Positions 1-10,153 of a stretch of 64,000 bases of DNA are shown here, one piece after another. The translations under genes were made by a program, and so were the position numbers. This stretch comes from Paenibacillus sp. JJ-223 (lineage in GTDB: Bacteria > Bacillota > Bacilli > Paenibacillales > Paenibacillaceae). Below the pieces are notes generated by a model. The model did not search any database. It was given only the letters and a program-made list of their open reading frames with translations, and was not told where the DNA came from. Positions within the stretch are counted from its first letter, which is position 1, and the number at the start of each line of letters is the position of its first letter. The stretch is taken from assembly GCF_927798175.1 (NCBI RefSeq), contig NZ_CAKMMP010000003.1:451114-515113 (forward strand), read 5' to 3'.

Positions 1-161
1 CCTATTATCGTACACAAGTCGTTGAGGAAAGCGCCAAGGTGTACATGATCGCCCAGTCGGTCGGAGAACCCAGAGCGCTCACGGCTGAACAATATAAAGA
101 GATCCAATCTCTGGAAACGGAGGCGTACCGCGTCCAGCTGCTGCAGCAGCTTAAATCCTGA
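1..161 (+). CDS. C-terminal end of a probable class II aldolase/adducin-family protein (partial)
   Basis: An open frame enters from the left edge (codons in phase with position 3) and stops at TGA 159-161, giving about 52 residues. It ends with a helical stretch containing VVEESAKVYMIAQSVGEPR and TEAYRVQLLQQLKS. This pattern, with a run of E/A/K residues after a YYRT start, resembles the tail of class II sugar-phosphate aldolases such as fuculose-phosphate aldolase or ribulose-phosphate epimerase, recalled from the family rather than searched. The catalytic part lies outside the window, so substrate cannot be judged. Confidence 0.4.
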   Translation, partial: YYRTQVVEESAKVYMIAQSVGEPRALTAEQYKEIQSLETEAYRVQLLQQLKS

Positions 162-198
162 TTCGTGAAAATAAATGAAATTCTTTTTTCGACAACTA

Positions 199-226
199 TT
201 GCATATCCGCTATTACCGAGTATAAT
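199..226 (+). promoter_or_regulatory. Sigma-A type promoter for the 263-610 gene
   Basis: TTGCAT at 199-204 and a perfect TATAAT at 221-226 are separated by 16 bases. The -10 box lies 37 bases before the ATG at 263. Confidence 0.55.
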
Positions 227-262
227 ACTTGGTAAACAAACCGTAGGGGGATGCAATAAACG

Positions 263-610
263 ATGAAAACATACGATGAATTGAACTCGCTGCTTGTCGA
301 CGATTATCTGGATCTCCTGAACATGGCTGACCGGCTCGGGGATGATGAATGGAAGCAATCCATTTTGGATGCACTCCGCGAAGAGGTAGAGGCAAACCGC
401 CATCGGGATTCGCATGAGGTCAGACACGACCTCTGGGTACAGTTTGAACATATTAATGAACAAATGCATGCTTTGCTGCTGCAGTTGAAGGATACGGACG
501 AACCGAACGAAAAAGAAAAAATCATCGAGGAATTGTGGGGGCTTAAAGTCGACCGCAATGCCATTTCACGCAAGTTGGAAACGATCACCCGATCCGGTGC
601 CGGCAGATAA
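263..610 (+). CDS. Small acidic helical hypothetical protein
   Basis: A 115-residue protein without a recognisable domain. It is rich in D, E, L and R and seems almost entirely helical, with no signal peptide or membrane segment, so it is probably cytosolic. The ATG follows GTAGGGGG at a workable distance, and its own promoter and terminator make it a single-gene unit. It separates the aldolase tail from deoR and shows no link to either. I do not recognise the family; a regulatory or scaffold role would be a guess. Confidence 0.7.
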   Translation: MKTYDELNSLLVDDYLDLLNMADRLGDDEWKQSILDALREEVEANRHRDSHEVRHDLWVQFEHINEQMHALLLQLKDTDEPNEKEKIIEELWGLKVDRNAISRKLETITRSGAGR

Positions 611-660
611 TACAACAGCTTTCGCTCTAAATATATATAATCATATAGATATATACCGCC

Positions 661-705
661 AAGCTTGTCTATCCTAGCGCTATGCTAGGAGAGGCAGGCT
701 TTTTG
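661..705 (+). terminator. Intrinsic terminator after the 263-610 gene
   Basis: A long hairpin with arms around TCCTAGC and GCTAGGA, extended outward with G-U pairs, is followed by TTTTT at 700-704. Confidence 0.6.
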
Positions 706-828
706 TGCGGGAATAGTGACCCTTGCAGCGATTCATGTATAATGAACAGGACGCGTTTTCCAAGGCTTGTGGTGGGACAACGTTAAGTCAGGCATAATTG
801 GGCTTATAGTGAAGCGAGGCGAGCAGGG

Positions 829-1767
829 ATGGATTTGGAAAAGCAAAGACTGAGCATTGAAGCAGCCAAATTGTACTATCAATCGGATTACAGCCAGCAG
901 GATATCGCCGAGAGGCTCGGCGTGTCGCGCCCTACGGTATCCCGTTTGTTACAGTACGCCAAGGATCGCGGGTATGTACGCATCGAAATTATGGACCCGC
1001 TGGAGGACATCGACATCATTGCCGACGAGTTGAAAGCCAAATATGGGCTTGAAACGGCGCTGGTCTGTTTTGCTCCGATCAAAAGCGATGAAGAGATCCG
1101 GAAACACATCAGCAAACGTGCGGCCGATTATATGCATGAGATCGTGCAGGATACCGATATCATCGGCGTGACCTGGGGAACGACGATGCATGACGTGGCC
1201 CGCCAGCTGCGCCCAAAACAAGTCAAGGGCGTTGAAGTCGTTCAGCTGAAGGGCGGAGTCAGCCATTCACATGTGAATACTCATGCGGCAGAGATTGCGC
1301 ATTTGTTCGCCGAAGCCTTTCATACCGTTCCGCGGTATTTGCCGTTGCCGGTCATTTTCGACAATATCGAAGTGAAGAAAATGGTCGAAGCCGACAGGCA
1401 TATCGGAAGGATCGTGGAACTCGGGAGACAGGCCAACATCGCGGTCTTCACCGTGGGAACGGTGAAAGAGGATGCGCTTCTGTTCAAATTGGGCTATTTC
1501 AACGAAACGGAGCAGCGGCTTCTGATGGAAAACGGCGTGGGAGACATCTGTTCCCGCTTCTTTGACGCGGAAGGCCGATTGATCAGCGATGAGATCAACA
1601 GCAGAACCGTGGGGATCGATTTGGGCGAGCTGCGCAAAAAAGACAAATCGATTCTCGTTGCCGGTGGGCAGCGTAAGATCGAAGCCATCCATGCGGCATT
1701 GAGAGGACATTATGCGAACACCCTGGTTACGGACCAGTACACGGCGCAAGCACTGCTGCGAATGTAA
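829..1767 (+). CDS. deoR: SorC-family transcriptional regulator, DeoR-like
   Basis: A 312-residue protein with an N-terminal helix-turn-helix at about residues 20-42 (SQQDIAERLGVSRPTVSRLL) followed by a SorC-type sugar-binding domain carrying GVTWGTTM near residue 105 and IGRIVELGRQANIAVFTVG near 190-210. Length and architecture match Bacillus DeoR, which represses nucleoside catabolism and is released by deoxyribose-5-phosphate. It stands directly before deoC on the same strand, and a DeoR-type palindrome lies in the gap, so autoregulated control of the following operon is the obvious reading. The name rests on this context; SorC proteins for other sugars look similar. Confidence 0.85.
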   Translation: MDLEKQRLSIEAAKLYYQSDYSQQDIAERLGVSRPTVSRLLQYAKDRGYVRIEIMDPLEDIDIIADELKAKYGLETALVCFAPIKSDEEIRKHISKRAADYMHEIVQDTDIIGVTWGTTMHDVARQLRPKQVKGVEVVQLKGGVSHSHVNTHAAEIAHLFAEAFHTVPRYLPLPVIFDNIEVKKMVEADRHIGRIVELGRQANIAVFTVGTVKEDALLFKLGYFNETEQRLLMENGVGDICSRFFDAEGRLISDEINSRTVGIDLGELRKKDKSILVAGGQRKIEAIHAALRGHYANTLVTDQYTAQALLRM

Positions 1768-1938
1768 AGCCGCCGCCGAATCGCGGCAGATCCTTAAGCC
1801 GCCGTTGGAATAATGCTTGCCGGAGGCAAACCGGTTAATATAGAAAGCGGTGACAACATCTGCCAAAGACAATCGGTGGATGTTTTGTTTTTTTAGGCAA
1901 AAGATAAGTCGTATGGCAACCCAAGTTATCTTTACAGA

Positions 1939-1954
1939 TTGAACGAAAGTTCAA
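1939..1954 (+). promoter_or_regulatory. DeoR-type operator upstream of deoC
   Basis: Perfect inverted repeat TTGAAC-GAAA-GTTCAA. It closely resembles the remembered B. subtilis DeoR palindrome (ATTGAACAAAATTTCAAT). A further half site, GTTCAT, lies at 1971-1976, echoing the palindrome-plus-half-site layout of the B. subtilis dra promoter. It sits 77 bases before the deoC TTG start. Confidence 0.7.
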
Positions 1955-2030
1955 ATTGATTTTTACATATGTTCATGGTAGTGTAACAGTATGGAATTCA
2001 TCAGTTCAGAAAACTAAGGGAGAGATTCGA

Positions 2031-2705
2031 TTGAATACATCACAACTCGCAAAAATGATTGATCATACCTTGCTGCGTGCCGATGCTACGCAAAGTGAAA
2101 TCCATAAACTGACGGAAGAAGCGAAACAATATCAATTTGCTTCCGTTTGCGTCAATCCGGGCTGGGTTGCTTACGCCACCGAACAGCTTCAAGGCACTGG
2201 CGTCGATATTTGCACGGTCATCGGTTTCCCTCTGGGTGCGTCCACATCCGAAACGAAAGCATTCGAAACCAAAGATGCCATTGCCAAAGGTGCTACCGAG
2301 GTGGATATGGTCATTAACATCAGCGCTTTGAAGGACGGCAAGGACGATTACGTGGAGCAGGACATCCGTGCGGTCGTGGAAGCTGCAGCAGGCAAAGCGT
2401 TGGTGAAAGTCATCATCGAAACCTGTCTGCTTACCGATGACGAGAAGGTTCGTGCTTGCGAAGCGGCAGTTAGAGCAGGTGCTGATTTCGTTAAAACGTC
2501 CACAGGATTCTCCACGGGCGGAGCCACTCCGGAAGACATCGCGCTGATGCGCCGTACGGTGGGCCCGAATGTAGGCGTTAAAGCATCCGGCGGCGTGCGC
2601 AGCCTCGAAGACATGCAAAAAATGATCGAAGCAGGCGCAACGCGCATCGGAGCCAGCTCCGGCGTGAAAATTATGCAAGGCGGACAATCCACATCTTCTT
2701 ATTAA
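2031..2705 (+). CDS. deoC: Deoxyribose-phosphate aldolase
   Basis: Cleaves 2-deoxyribose-5-phosphate to glyceraldehyde-3-phosphate and acetaldehyde in the cytosol. Starting at TTG 2031, preceded by AAGGGAGAG, gives 224 residues, the usual DeoC length; the frame is open further upstream to 1956, but that would run through the promoter and operator. The Schiff-base lysine is K155 in [16 protein letters not shown], and the partner residues D92 (EVDMVIN) and K184 (VGVKASGG) are present. First gene of the nucleoside-catabolism run, under the DeoR-type palindrome. Confidence 0.95.
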   Translation: MNTSQLAKMIDHTLLRADATQSEIHKLTEEAKQYQFASVCVNPGWVAYATEQLQGTGVDICTVIGFPLGASTSETKAFETKDAIAKGATEVDMVINISALKDGKDDYVEQDIRAVVEAAAGKALVKVIIETCLLTDDEKVRACEAAVRAGADFVKTSTGFSTGGATPEDIALMRRTVGPNVGVKASGGVRSLEDMQKMIEAGATRIGASSGVKIMQGGQSTSSY

Positions 2706-2944
2706 GGCGAAGCTATATAAACCGCACGAATTAATCACACTAGGGCACTAGCATACAGGCCTCGTTCCATTAGCCATGCAGTAGATTCCGCTCTTTTCCA
2801 TAAGGGAACAACTCTACGCTGGCTATTTGGATTCCGGCTCTATTGTAAGCGCTTCACCTTGTTTCTGAAAGGTTAATTCATGGCAAAGCAACCTTTGATC
2901 CGAAGACTTGCATCAGGCCCAACCAACTTCAAAGGAGTGAAGAC

Positions 2945-4135
2945 ATGAAATTTCTGATCGCGATTGTCGGTTTGCTGGTGGTGTTTGGACTGGCTTATCT
3001 CGCCAGCAACGGCCGAAAGAACATTCGTTACCGTCCCCTTGCCGTCATGATCGTTCTGCAGCTAATACTTGCTTATTTGCTGCTCAATACTGAGATCGGC
3101 ACATTTTTGATCGGCGGTTTTGCGTCTGTTTTTAAAAACTTGCTCGATTACGCGAACGAAGGGATCTCGTTTGTGTTCGGCGGATTGACGACCGTCGGCG
3201 CGGAGAGCGGAGGCGTTCCGTTCTTCTTGAGCGTGCTAATGCCGATCGTTTTTATCTCGGCGCTGATCGGCATATTGCAGTATATCCGAATCTTGCCTTT
3301 TGTTATAAAATATATTGGTCTGGTATTAAGCAAAATCAACGGAATGGGCAAACTGGAATCGTATAACGCGGTTGCTTCAGCCATACTGGGGCAATCGGAA
3401 GTGTTCATTTCGGTCAAAAAGCAAATCGGCCTGCTGCCAAAGCATCGACTGTATACCCTGTGCGCCTCGGCCATGTCAACGGTATCCATGTCGATCGTCG
3501 GGGCCTATATGTCCATGATTGACCCGAAATATGTGGTTACGGCACTGGTGCTGAACCTGTTTGGCGGTTTTATCATCGCGTCCATCGTCAACCCATACCG
3601 GGTTACCGAGGAAGAAGATATATTGGAAGTGCAGGAAGAGGGGAAGCAATCGTTCTTTGAAATGCTGGGCGAATACATCATGGATGGTTTCAAGGTCGCC
3701 ATCACGGTAGCGGCGATGCTTATTGGCTTCGTGGCTTTGATTGCGCTTGTGAATGGCATTTTTAGCGCCGTGCTCGGCATTTCATTCCAGCAACTGCTCG
3801 GTTATGTGTTTGCCCCGCTTGCGTTTGTGATGGGTATTCCCTGGGGAGAAGCGGTGCAGGCAGGAAGCATCATGGCGACAAAGCTGGTCTCGAACGAATT
3901 TGTGGCCATGCTGAGTCTGACCCAGCAAACGGCGCTGTCTGCCAGAACGACAGGCATCGTATCCGTCTTTCTGGTGTCGTTCGCCAATTTCTCCTCCATC
4001 GGCATTATCGCCGGTGCGGTGAAGGGCCTTCATGAAAAACAGAGCAACGTGGTGGCCCGCTTCGGTCTGAAGCTGCTTTACGGTGCATCGCTGGTCAGCG
4101 TGCTGTCCGCGGTCATCGCCGGACTGTTTTTGTAA
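2945..4135 (+). CDS. nupC: Concentrative nucleoside transporter, NupC type
   Basis: A 396-residue polytopic membrane protein of the CNT family that imports nucleosides with cations. The order is typical: an N-terminal bundle of short helices, a [10 protein letters not shown] segment near residue 150, and a C-terminal half with [24 protein letters not shown] near 298-320 that carries nucleoside-binding residues in the family. The ATG follows AAAGGAGTGAAGAC. The 239-base gap after deoC holds TGTAAGCG-CTTCA at 2844-2856, a palindrome resembling a cre site shortened by one base; this is weak. It supplies substrates to the phosphorylases encoded downstream. Confidence 0.93.
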   Translation: MKFLIAIVGLLVVFGLAYLASNGRKNIRYRPLAVMIVLQLILAYLLLNTEIGTFLIGGFASVFKNLLDYANEGISFVFGGLTTVGAESGGVPFFLSVLMPIVFISALIGILQYIRILPFVIKYIGLVLSKINGMGKLESYNAVASAILGQSEVFISVKKQIGLLPKHRLYTLCASAMSTVSMSIVGAYMSMIDPKYVVTALVLNLFGGFIIASIVNPYRVTEEEDILEVQEEGKQSFFEMLGEYIMDGFKVAITVAAMLIGFVALIALVNGIFSAVLGISFQQLLGYVFAPLAFVMGIPWGEAVQAGSIMATKLVSNEFVAMLSLTQQTALSARTTGIVSVFLVSFANFSSIGIIAGAVKGLHEKQSNVVARFGLKLLYGASLVSVLSAVIAGLFL

Positions 4136-4165
4136 GCCGGATCATTTGGAAGGAGTGCTTCAACT

Positions 4166-5344
4166 ATGTCAACATTCAAAAGAATACACCTGATCGTCAT
4201 GGATTCCGTCGGAATCGGCGAGGCGCCGGACGCAGCGGATTTCGACGATTATGACGTCGATACGTTCGGCCACATCGCGCGTGAGCGCGGCGGGCTGAAC
4301 ATGCCTCATATGGCCAGCCTGGGGTTGTCCAACATCAAGGAAATCGAAGGCGTGGCGGTAGCGGATGCGCCGAAGGCGTTTTACACCAAAATGCAGGAAG
4401 CGTCCAAAGGAAAAGATACGATGACAGGTCACTGGGAGCTGATGGGGCTGTACATCGATACGCCGTTTCGCGTATTCCCCGACGGCTTCCCGGATGAGCT
4501 GATCCGGCGCATCGAAGAAAAAACGGGCCGCAAAGTCATCGGCAACAAGCCGGCGAGCGGTACGGAAATCATTGACGAGCTGGGCGAAGAGCATGTAAAG
4601 ACCGGTGCGTTGATCATTTATACCTCCGCAGATTCGGTGCTGCAGATCGCTGCGCATGAAGACGTCGTTCCGCTGAAGGAATTGTACGAAATTTGCGAGT
4701 TCTGCCGCGAAATCACGCTGGATGACCCGTACATGCTCGGCCGCATCATCGCACGTCCGTTCGTGGGTGAACCAGGCAGCTTCAAACGTACGGCGAACCG
4801 CCATGACTACGCGTTGAAACCGTTCGGCCGCACCGTGATGAACGAGCTGAAGGACGGCGGTTTCGATGTCATTGCGCTTGGCAAAATTTCCGATATCTAT
4901 GACGGCGAAGGGGTGACCAAGGCGATTCGTACCGTTTCCAACATGGACGGCATGGACAAGCTTTCCGAAACGATGGACGAAGCGTTCACTGGCCTTAGCT
5001 TCGTTAACCTGGTGGATTTCGACGCGTTATATGGCCATCGCCGCGATCCGCAAGGCTATGCGCAAGCGCTGGAAGACTACGATGCACGCCTGCCGGAAAT
5101 TATGGGTAAAATGACGGAAGACGATTTGCTGATCATCACAGCAGACCACGGTAACGATCCAACCTATCGCGGAACGGATCACACGCGCGAGTATGTGCCG
5201 CTGCTGGTATACTCCCCTCGCTTTGCAGGAGGCAAACGGCTGGAGCAGCGACGTACGTTTGCCGACGTAGGAGCAACCGTGGCCGACAATTTCGGCGTAA
5301 AACTGCCGGAACATGGCACAAGTTTCCTGAGCGAACTTAAATAA
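4166..5344 (+). CDS. deoB: Phosphopentomutase
   Basis: Interconverts (deoxy)ribose-1-phosphate and -5-phosphate, linking the nucleoside phosphorylases to DeoC. The 392 residues carry the alkaline-phosphatase-superfamily metal sites: [12 protein letters not shown] at the N-terminus with the first metal Asp, TMTGHWE near 90-96 with the nucleophile Thr, and ITADHGNDP near 325-334. The ATG follows AAGGAGTGCTTCAACT, 30 bases after nupC, so it is cotranscribed. In B. subtilis drm lies apart from the dra-nupC-pdp operon; here they are joined. Confidence 0.95.
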   Translation: MSTFKRIHLIVMDSVGIGEAPDAADFDDYDVDTFGHIARERGGLNMPHMASLGLSNIKEIEGVAVADAPKAFYTKMQEASKGKDTMTGHWELMGLYIDTPFRVFPDGFPDELIRRIEEKTGRKVIGNKPASGTEIIDELGEEHVKTGALIIYTSADSVLQIAAHEDVVPLKELYEICEFCREITLDDPYMLGRIIARPFVGEPGSFKRTANRHDYALKPFGRTVMNELKDGGFDVIALGKISDIYDGEGVTKAIRTVSNMDGMDKLSETMDEAFTGLSFVNLVDFDALYGHRRDPQGYAQALEDYDARLPEIMGKMTEDDLLIITADHGNDPTYRGTDHTREYVPLLVYSPRFAGGKRLEQRRTFADVGATVADNFGVKLPEHGTSFLSELK

Positions 5345-5465
5345 TCGGGAGGAGCAATGAGCCGGGGCAGTCCTGCTGCTTCGGCTTAGCTTCGCCCATG
5401 GTCGATGAAAGTCGACACACCTGATAAACGAACACAATTCATTGGTTAATGGAGGAGAACATACG

Positions 5466-6173
5466 ATGAGTACACATATTGGAGCAAAACCGGGAGATAT
5501 TGCGGAAACGATTCTGTTGCCGGGAGATCCTTTGCGGGCAAAATACATTGCGGATACGTACCTTGAAGACGTGGTGTGTTATAACGAGGTGCGCGGCATG
5601 CTTGGTTTCACGGGTACATATCAAGGAAAACGGATTTCGGTGCAAGGTTCGGGCATGGGCATTCCTTCCTTCGCGATCTATGCGAACGAGTTGATCCGCG
5701 ATTATGGCGTTAAAAACCTGATTCGCGTGGGCACTTGCGGAGGCATGCAGGAGCACGTTCGCGTTCGCGATGTCATTTTGGCCCAAGCGGCTTGTACGGA
5801 TTCCAGCATGAACAAGCTGGTGTTCGGCGGATACGACTTTTCTCCAATCGCGACGTTCTCTCTGCTTAAGGCCGCATATGACCGCGCTACCGAAAAAGGC
5901 ATGAACATTCATGTCGGCAACGTGTTCAGCTCCGATTCCTTCTATCGCGACGACCGTTCCGTGACAGAAAAGCTGATGCAGCACGGCGTATTGGGCGTGG
6001 AAATGGAAACGACAGCACTGTATACGATTGCAGCGAAGTTCGGTGTAAACGCGCTGACGATCCTTACCGTAAGCGACCACTTGTTGACAGGCGAAGAAAC
6101 GTCGGCCGAAGAACGCCAAAAAACGTTCAACGACATGATGGTTGTCGCCCTGGATACAGCCATTACGCTGTAA
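5466..6173 (+). CDS. deoD: Purine nucleoside phosphorylase, DeoD type
   Basis: Phosphorolysis of purine (deoxy)nucleosides to base and pentose-1-phosphate. The start at ATG 5466 follows GGAGGAGAACATACG and gives 235 residues, the normal size of hexameric DeoD. Visible are [13 protein letters not shown] near 18-30 (phosphate site), RVGTCGGM near 87-94, [10 protein letters not shown] near 178-187 (ribose site) and SDHLLTGEE near 203, where the catalytic Asp follows Ser. The 121-base gap from deoB shows no obvious terminator, so it is probably one operon. Confidence 0.95.
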   Translation: MSTHIGAKPGDIAETILLPGDPLRAKYIADTYLEDVVCYNEVRGMLGFTGTYQGKRISVQGSGMGIPSFAIYANELIRDYGVKNLIRVGTCGGMQEHVRVRDVILAQAACTDSSMNKLVFGGYDFSPIATFSLLKAAYDRATEKGMNIHVGNVFSSDSFYRDDRSVTEKLMQHGVLGVEMETTALYTIAAKFGVNALTILTVSDHLLTGEETSAEERQKTFNDMMVVALDTAITL

Positions 6174-6219
6174 GTATGACACCAATTCACAATATAAACT
6201 TCAAAGGAGAGATTAGGCC

Positions 6220-7521
6220 ATGAGAATGGTAGACATTATAGCCAAGAAACGCGATGGGAAAGAGCTGACGACGGCCGAGATCGATTTTGTCGTTCAAGGA
6301 TATACCCAAGGCGAAATTCCGGATTATCAAGTCAGTGCATGGGCGATGGCCGTGTATTTCAATGACATGACGGACAAAGAGCGTGCTGACCTTACCATGT
6401 CCATGGTGAATTCCGGCGAAACGATCGACCTTTCCGCCATTGAAGGCATCAAGGTAGACAAGCACTCCACCGGCGGCGTAGGCGATACAACGACATTGGT
6501 GCTGGCACCTCTTGTAGCGGCATTGGACGTGCCTGTAGCCAAAATGTCCGGACGCGGCCTGGGCCACACCGGCGGTACTACGGACAAGCTGGAATCCGTT
6601 GCCGGTTTCCACGTCGAGCTGGAAAAAGAAGAGTTCATCCGGCTTGTGAACGAAAACAAAGTTGCGGTCATCGGACAAAGCGGCAACCTTACGCCTGCGG
6701 ACAAAAAGCTGTACGCATTGCGCGACGTGACGGCAACAGTCAACTCCATTCCATTGATCGCCAGCTCGATCATGAGCAAAAAAATCGCCGCCGGCGCTGA
6801 CGCGATCGTGCTGGACGTCAAGACGGGCGCGGGCGCGTTCATGAAAACCGCAGAGGACGCCAAAGAGCTTGCGCACGCGATGGTCAGCATCGGCAACAAT
6901 GTCGGCCGCAAAACGATGGCGGTCATCTCCGACATGTCCCAACCGCTTGGATTCGCGATCGGGAATGCGCTTGAAGTGAAAGAAGCCATTCTGACGCTGC
7001 AAGGCAAAGGGCCGAAAGACCTTGAGGAACTGTGCCTGGCACTCGGGCGGCAAATGGTGTTCCTCGCAGGCAAAGCGGATTCGCTGGAAGATGCCGAGGA
7101 AAAACTGAAAGAAGTCATCCGCAATGGCAAAGCGTTGGAGAAGTTCAAGCAGTTCCTCGCCAATCAGGGCGGCGATGCTTCGGTCGTGGATCATCCGGAA
7201 CGTCTGCCCCAGGCTCAATATCTCATTGAAGTGCCTGCGGATAAAGATGGATACGTAGCGGAAATTATCGCTGACGAGATTGGTACGGCGGCCATGCTGC
7301 TTGGTGCCGGACGCGCAACGAAAGAATCCGAGATTGATCTGGCCGTTGGCCTGATGTTGAACAAAAAAGTGGGGGATGCCGTCAAAGCGGGCGAATCCCT
7401 TGTTACGATCCATGCCAATCGCGAGGATGTCGCAAGCGTGATCGAGAAAATCAAGGAAAACATTACGATTGCCGATCATGCGGAAGCTCCGGTATTGGTA
7501 CATGGTATAGTAACCGAATAA
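6220..7521 (+). CDS. pdp: Pyrimidine-nucleoside phosphorylase
   Basis: Phosphorolysis of uridine, thymidine and deoxyuridine; together with DeoD it completes purine and pyrimidine salvage. The 433 residues match the family length. The phosphorylase signature is at about 83-120 ([14 protein letters not shown], then [17 protein letters not shown]), with an N-terminal helical domain and a C-terminal barrel-sandwich part. The ATG follows AAAGGAGAGATTAGGCC, 46 bases after deoD. It is the last gene of the deo operon, closed by a strong terminator. Confidence 0.96.
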   Translation: MRMVDIIAKKRDGKELTTAEIDFVVQGYTQGEIPDYQVSAWAMAVYFNDMTDKERADLTMSMVNSGETIDLSAIEGIKVDKHSTGGVGDTTTLVLAPLVAALDVPVAKMSGRGLGHTGGTTDKLESVAGFHVELEKEEFIRLVNENKVAVIGQSGNLTPADKKLYALRDVTATVNSIPLIASSIMSKKIAAGADAIVLDVKTGAGAFMKTAEDAKELAHAMVSIGNNVGRKTMAVISDMSQPLGFAIGNALEVKEAILTLQGKGPKDLEELCLALGRQMVFLAGKADSLEDAEEKLKEVIRNGKALEKFKQFLANQGGDASVVDHPERLPQAQYLIEVPADKDGYVAEIIADEIGTAAMLLGAGRATKESEIDLAVGLMLNKKVGDAVKAGESLVTIHANREDVASVIEKIKENITIADHAEAPVLVHGIVTE

Positions 7522-7540
7522 AAGGACGAAATACATTACG

Positions 7541-7584
7541 AAAACCGCAGGCATGGGTCTCTACCATGCTTGCGGTTTTTTCTG
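7541..7584 (+). terminator. Intrinsic terminator of the deo operon
   Basis: A stem of 14 pairs (AACCGCAGGCATGG with CCATGCTTGCGGTT, one G-U) with a 7-base loop, followed by TTTTTT. Confidence 0.85.
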
Positions 7585-7712
7585 TAGGCTCTGTTTTCTT
7601 TGGATGTTGATTTTTGGTAAAAACCGCTCACTTGCTCTGATTACAGAACAAATGTTCGTGGATATCAAATATCACCACAAGGATTATACATAGCCTTTCT
7701 TTATGATGCTTT

Positions 7713-8729
7713 TTATTGCCCCGTATCGCTATTCTGAAGTTGGTCATAGGCTTCCACCGAATCTGCGTTGGTGTAGATGTAAGGCGTCGACGGTTCAGCC
7801 ACAGGAATGACTTTGTCAGCACGAATTTCCAGCCGATCTATGCCGTCTACCTGCACGGAACCGATGCTGCCGTCGATTTGGACCCAGCTGTCGGTGGGGA
7901 AGGCCGCAGCGTCGGGCACATGGATCATAATGCCGAAGGGAGCGGCGTCCGCCGGGCAGCACATGACCAGGAAACGACCAAGGGCAAAGTGGGAATCCTG
8001 ATTCATGTCTTCATCCCGGTATACGAAGCCCGTTAACGAGATGGATTTGCCTGCAAATTGACGTTGAAACATGTCGATGGCACCAAGCGTTTCCGAGAAA
8101 ATCGCCGGATGGACCTGAATGACCTGTTCGCGGTACAGCTTTTGGGCGAGATCGGCGAACTCCTGGCTGTATTCGTCAGGCGGTATGAATTGCACTTGTC
8201 CCGCGGCAGCTGCATTGGAAGCTTTGGACGCATCCATTCTGGATGGGAGCCCGTTAATATCCTGCACCTTCATGGCGTTTGCTTCCGGCAAAGGCTCTTT
8301 GCGTCGGATTTCGGGAGGTGCGTAAGAAAGCGCCATGCCTTTCTGACTAGCCATCGCGCTGCCCAATGCAAGATCAGGCAACAAAAAGCCGAGCAGTAAA
8401 GGAAAACAAACCAATCCGTAGGTAAGGGAGGTACGAATCCATCCCGAAGGCGGTGGATGCTCGCAATCGCAATGCACATGCTTATGACCGAAAACGCCTT
8501 GCCAACCCATGATTGCCGAGATGAACAAGAGCGGCACCGGACAGCACAAGAGCAGCGGGTGCAGCGAGGGGGCCAAATAATAGTGCAGCGAATCGGTTTC
8601 GTTGAGCCGAATAATGTATATAGCCAGCGCACCGAGCCAAACGGAACGAAACAGGCTGTGCCATTGCACGCGAACTGAACGGGAAAAGCTAGTACGCATT
8701 TTTGGGGATGATCGTAACACGGCAGCCAT
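7713..8729 (-). CDS. TIGR03943-family membrane protein (YcgQ-like), partner of the adjacent permease
   Basis: A 338-residue protein with two to three N-terminal membrane segments, a short GHKHVHCDCEHPPP stretch near residues 81-94 that could bind metal, another membrane segment, and a large extracytoplasmic C-terminal domain. The architecture and its pairing with an UPF0718 permease match TIGR03943 proteins such as YcgQ. The ATG follows AAAGGAGTTGATGCC. It lies 97 bases after the permease gene on the same strand, behind a Zur-box-like site, so a role in zinc or other metal handling is inferred; no substrate has been shown for the family as far as I know. Confidence 0.75.
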   Translation of the reverse strand: MAAVLRSSPKMRTSFSRSVRVQWHSLFRSVWLGALAIYIIRLNETDSLHYYLAPSLHPLLLCCPVPLLFISAIMGWQGVFGHKHVHCDCEHPPPSGWIRTSLTYGLVCFPLLLGFLLPDLALGSAMASQKGMALSYAPPEIRRKEPLPEANAMKVQDINGLPSRMDASKASNAAAAGQVQFIPPDEYSQEFADLAQKLYREQVIQVHPAIFSETLGAIDMFQRQFAGKSISLTGFVYRDEDMNQDSHFALGRFLVMCCPADAAPFGIMIHVPDAAAFPTDSWVQIDGSIGSVQVDGIDRLEIRADKVIPVAEPSTPYIYTNADSVEAYDQLQNSDTGQ

Positions 8730-8826
8730 GGCATCAACTCCTTTCTTTTCTTCTGCGGTTCATGTATCTTCAGCTGCGAGCAGGCAAGATGCTCAGAATC
8801 TTCCGCAGCCTTAAAGCTAAGCTACC

Positions 8827-9882
8827 TCATGCAAATGCATTGATTAACCACGATCCCGCAAACACCAGAACGATGATGGCGATCGCAAGGCCAATGACAA
8901 AGCGGGTGCGGAACGTGGACAGCAGCATCAAGGTGCTTTTGAAATCGAGCATTGGTCCGAGCACGAGAAAAGACAACAGCGGCCCAAGGGCAAACGTATG
9001 TGAGAAAGCTGAAGCAACGAAGGCATCGGAAGTAGAACACAGGGACAGCACGTAGGCGAACGCCATCATGAATACATAGGACGAGATCGGCCCGTTTCCG
9101 AGGGAAATCAAGTCGGCCCGGCTGACAAAGGTTTGAATGCAGGCAGTGATCACGGCGCCAAGAACCAAATATTTGCCCATGTCGAACAGCTCGTCTCCCG
9201 CATGAATGAAAAAGCTGCGCCAGTTTTTGGGATGTTCATGATCCGAATGATCATGTCCGTTATGGACGTGCGGATGTGCCATCTTGAAGCCGGGATGCGT
9301 TCTCACCGTTGTTTGTACGGACAGTTCGTCCGGTACATTTGTTTTGCGGAGCGGATTGTGTTTTGCGAACAGATAGACGAGCCCCCCGACGATGGCCGCA
9401 ACGGCGAAAGCCAGTCCCATGCGGGCGATCACGATTTCGGGATGGGACGGAAAGGCAAGCAAGGTGGCCGTGAACACAACCGGATTTACTACAGGTCCAC
9501 TGAGAATAAACGTCGTGGCGATGTAGGCAGGCATGCCTTTGCGCATTAACCTGCGCACGACCGGAATCATGCCGCACTCGCAAATCGGAAACGCGATGCC
9601 GAGCAGGCCTGCGGCGATAATCCCCAGCACGGGGTTTTTTGGCGTCAGCCTGCGCACCATGTCTTCGGACACAAACCATTGCATCAGGGAAGAGAGCAGA
9701 ACGCCAATGAGGAGGAACGGCATGGCTTCGAGCAGGATGCTGACCAATATCGTTTTTATGCTTTGCATACTCCCGCTGTTCCAGGCTTGCTGCAGGTCCG
9801 GCGCCATGAGAACAAGTACGGGGATGAGAAATGCGCAGGGAATAAGGAAGGTAAGGAGCTTCAGATTGGCCGCCAGCTTCAT
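8827..9882 (-). CDS. UPF0718-type permease (YcgR-like) with a His-rich loop
   Basis: A 351-residue membrane protein when started at ATG 9882, which has GGAGGT at a good distance; a longer in-frame start at 9954 lacks such a site. About eight membrane segments are visible, with FPICECGMIPVVRRL near 116-130 and LSGPVVNPVVF near 150, typical of this permease family. A central cytoplasmic loop near residues 220-240 contains MAHPHVHNGHDHSDHEHPK, a clear metal-binding type His cluster. It is the first gene of a two-gene operon with the TIGR03943 protein and has a Zur-like box upstream. Confidence 0.8.
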   Translation of the reverse strand: MKLAANLKLLTFLIPCAFLIPVLVLMAPDLQQAWNSGSMQSIKTILVSILLEAMPFLLIGVLLSSLMQWFVSEDMVRRLTPKNPVLGIIAAGLLGIAFPICECGMIPVVRRLMRKGMPAYIATTFILSGPVVNPVVFTATLLAFPSHPEIVIARMGLAFAVAAIVGGLVYLFAKHNPLRKTNVPDELSVQTTVRTHPGFKMAHPHVHNGHDHSDHEHPKNWRSFFIHAGDELFDMGKYLVLGAVITACIQTFVSRADLISLGNGPISSYVFMMAFAYVLSLCSTSDAFVASAFSHTFALGPLLSFLVLGPMLDFKSTLMLLSTFRTRFVIGLAIAIIVLVFAGSWLINAFA

Positions 9883-9958
9883 CGACAGACCTCCACAATC
9901 GTTTTGTTTAAGATATATGCTTGTACCTTGGACAACATAACTGTTGGCAGGCATCTAA

Positions 9959-9973
9959 TCATAAAAATTACGA
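9959..9973 (-). promoter_or_regulatory. Zur-box-like site before the permease operon
   Basis: TCATAAAAATTACGA has the 7-1-7 layout of the Bacillus Zur box TCGTAATNATTACGA with two mismatches in one arm. It lies 77 bases upstream of the permease ATG and 70 bases from the stronger box at 10043, so the divergent genes may share control. Confidence 0.5.
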
Positions 9974-10042
9974 TTTATTGGCGTGCAAAGACATAGTGCC
10001 GTTGACATTGTATTTGCTATAAGGTATATTACTACTTGTTAA

Positions 10043-10057
10043 TCGTAATTATTACGA
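10043..10057 (+). promoter_or_regulatory. Zur box before the YciC-like gene
   Basis: TCGTAATTATTACGA is a perfect match to the 7-1-7 Zur consensus, and the symmetry continues three bases further on each side. It lies 97 bases upstream of the ATG at 10154. Confidence 0.85.
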
Positions 10058-10153
10058 TTAATAAAAGCATTCTGTTTATTATACAGGTTGAACTAAACAT
10101 TTACACGATAACGGAGAGGGCAGAAAGAATCTGGAGAAGCGGAGGAACGATAC

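Noticed and set aside
2844..2856. cre site before nupC
   Set aside because: The two half sites are one base too close for the consensus; kept only as a remark under nupC.
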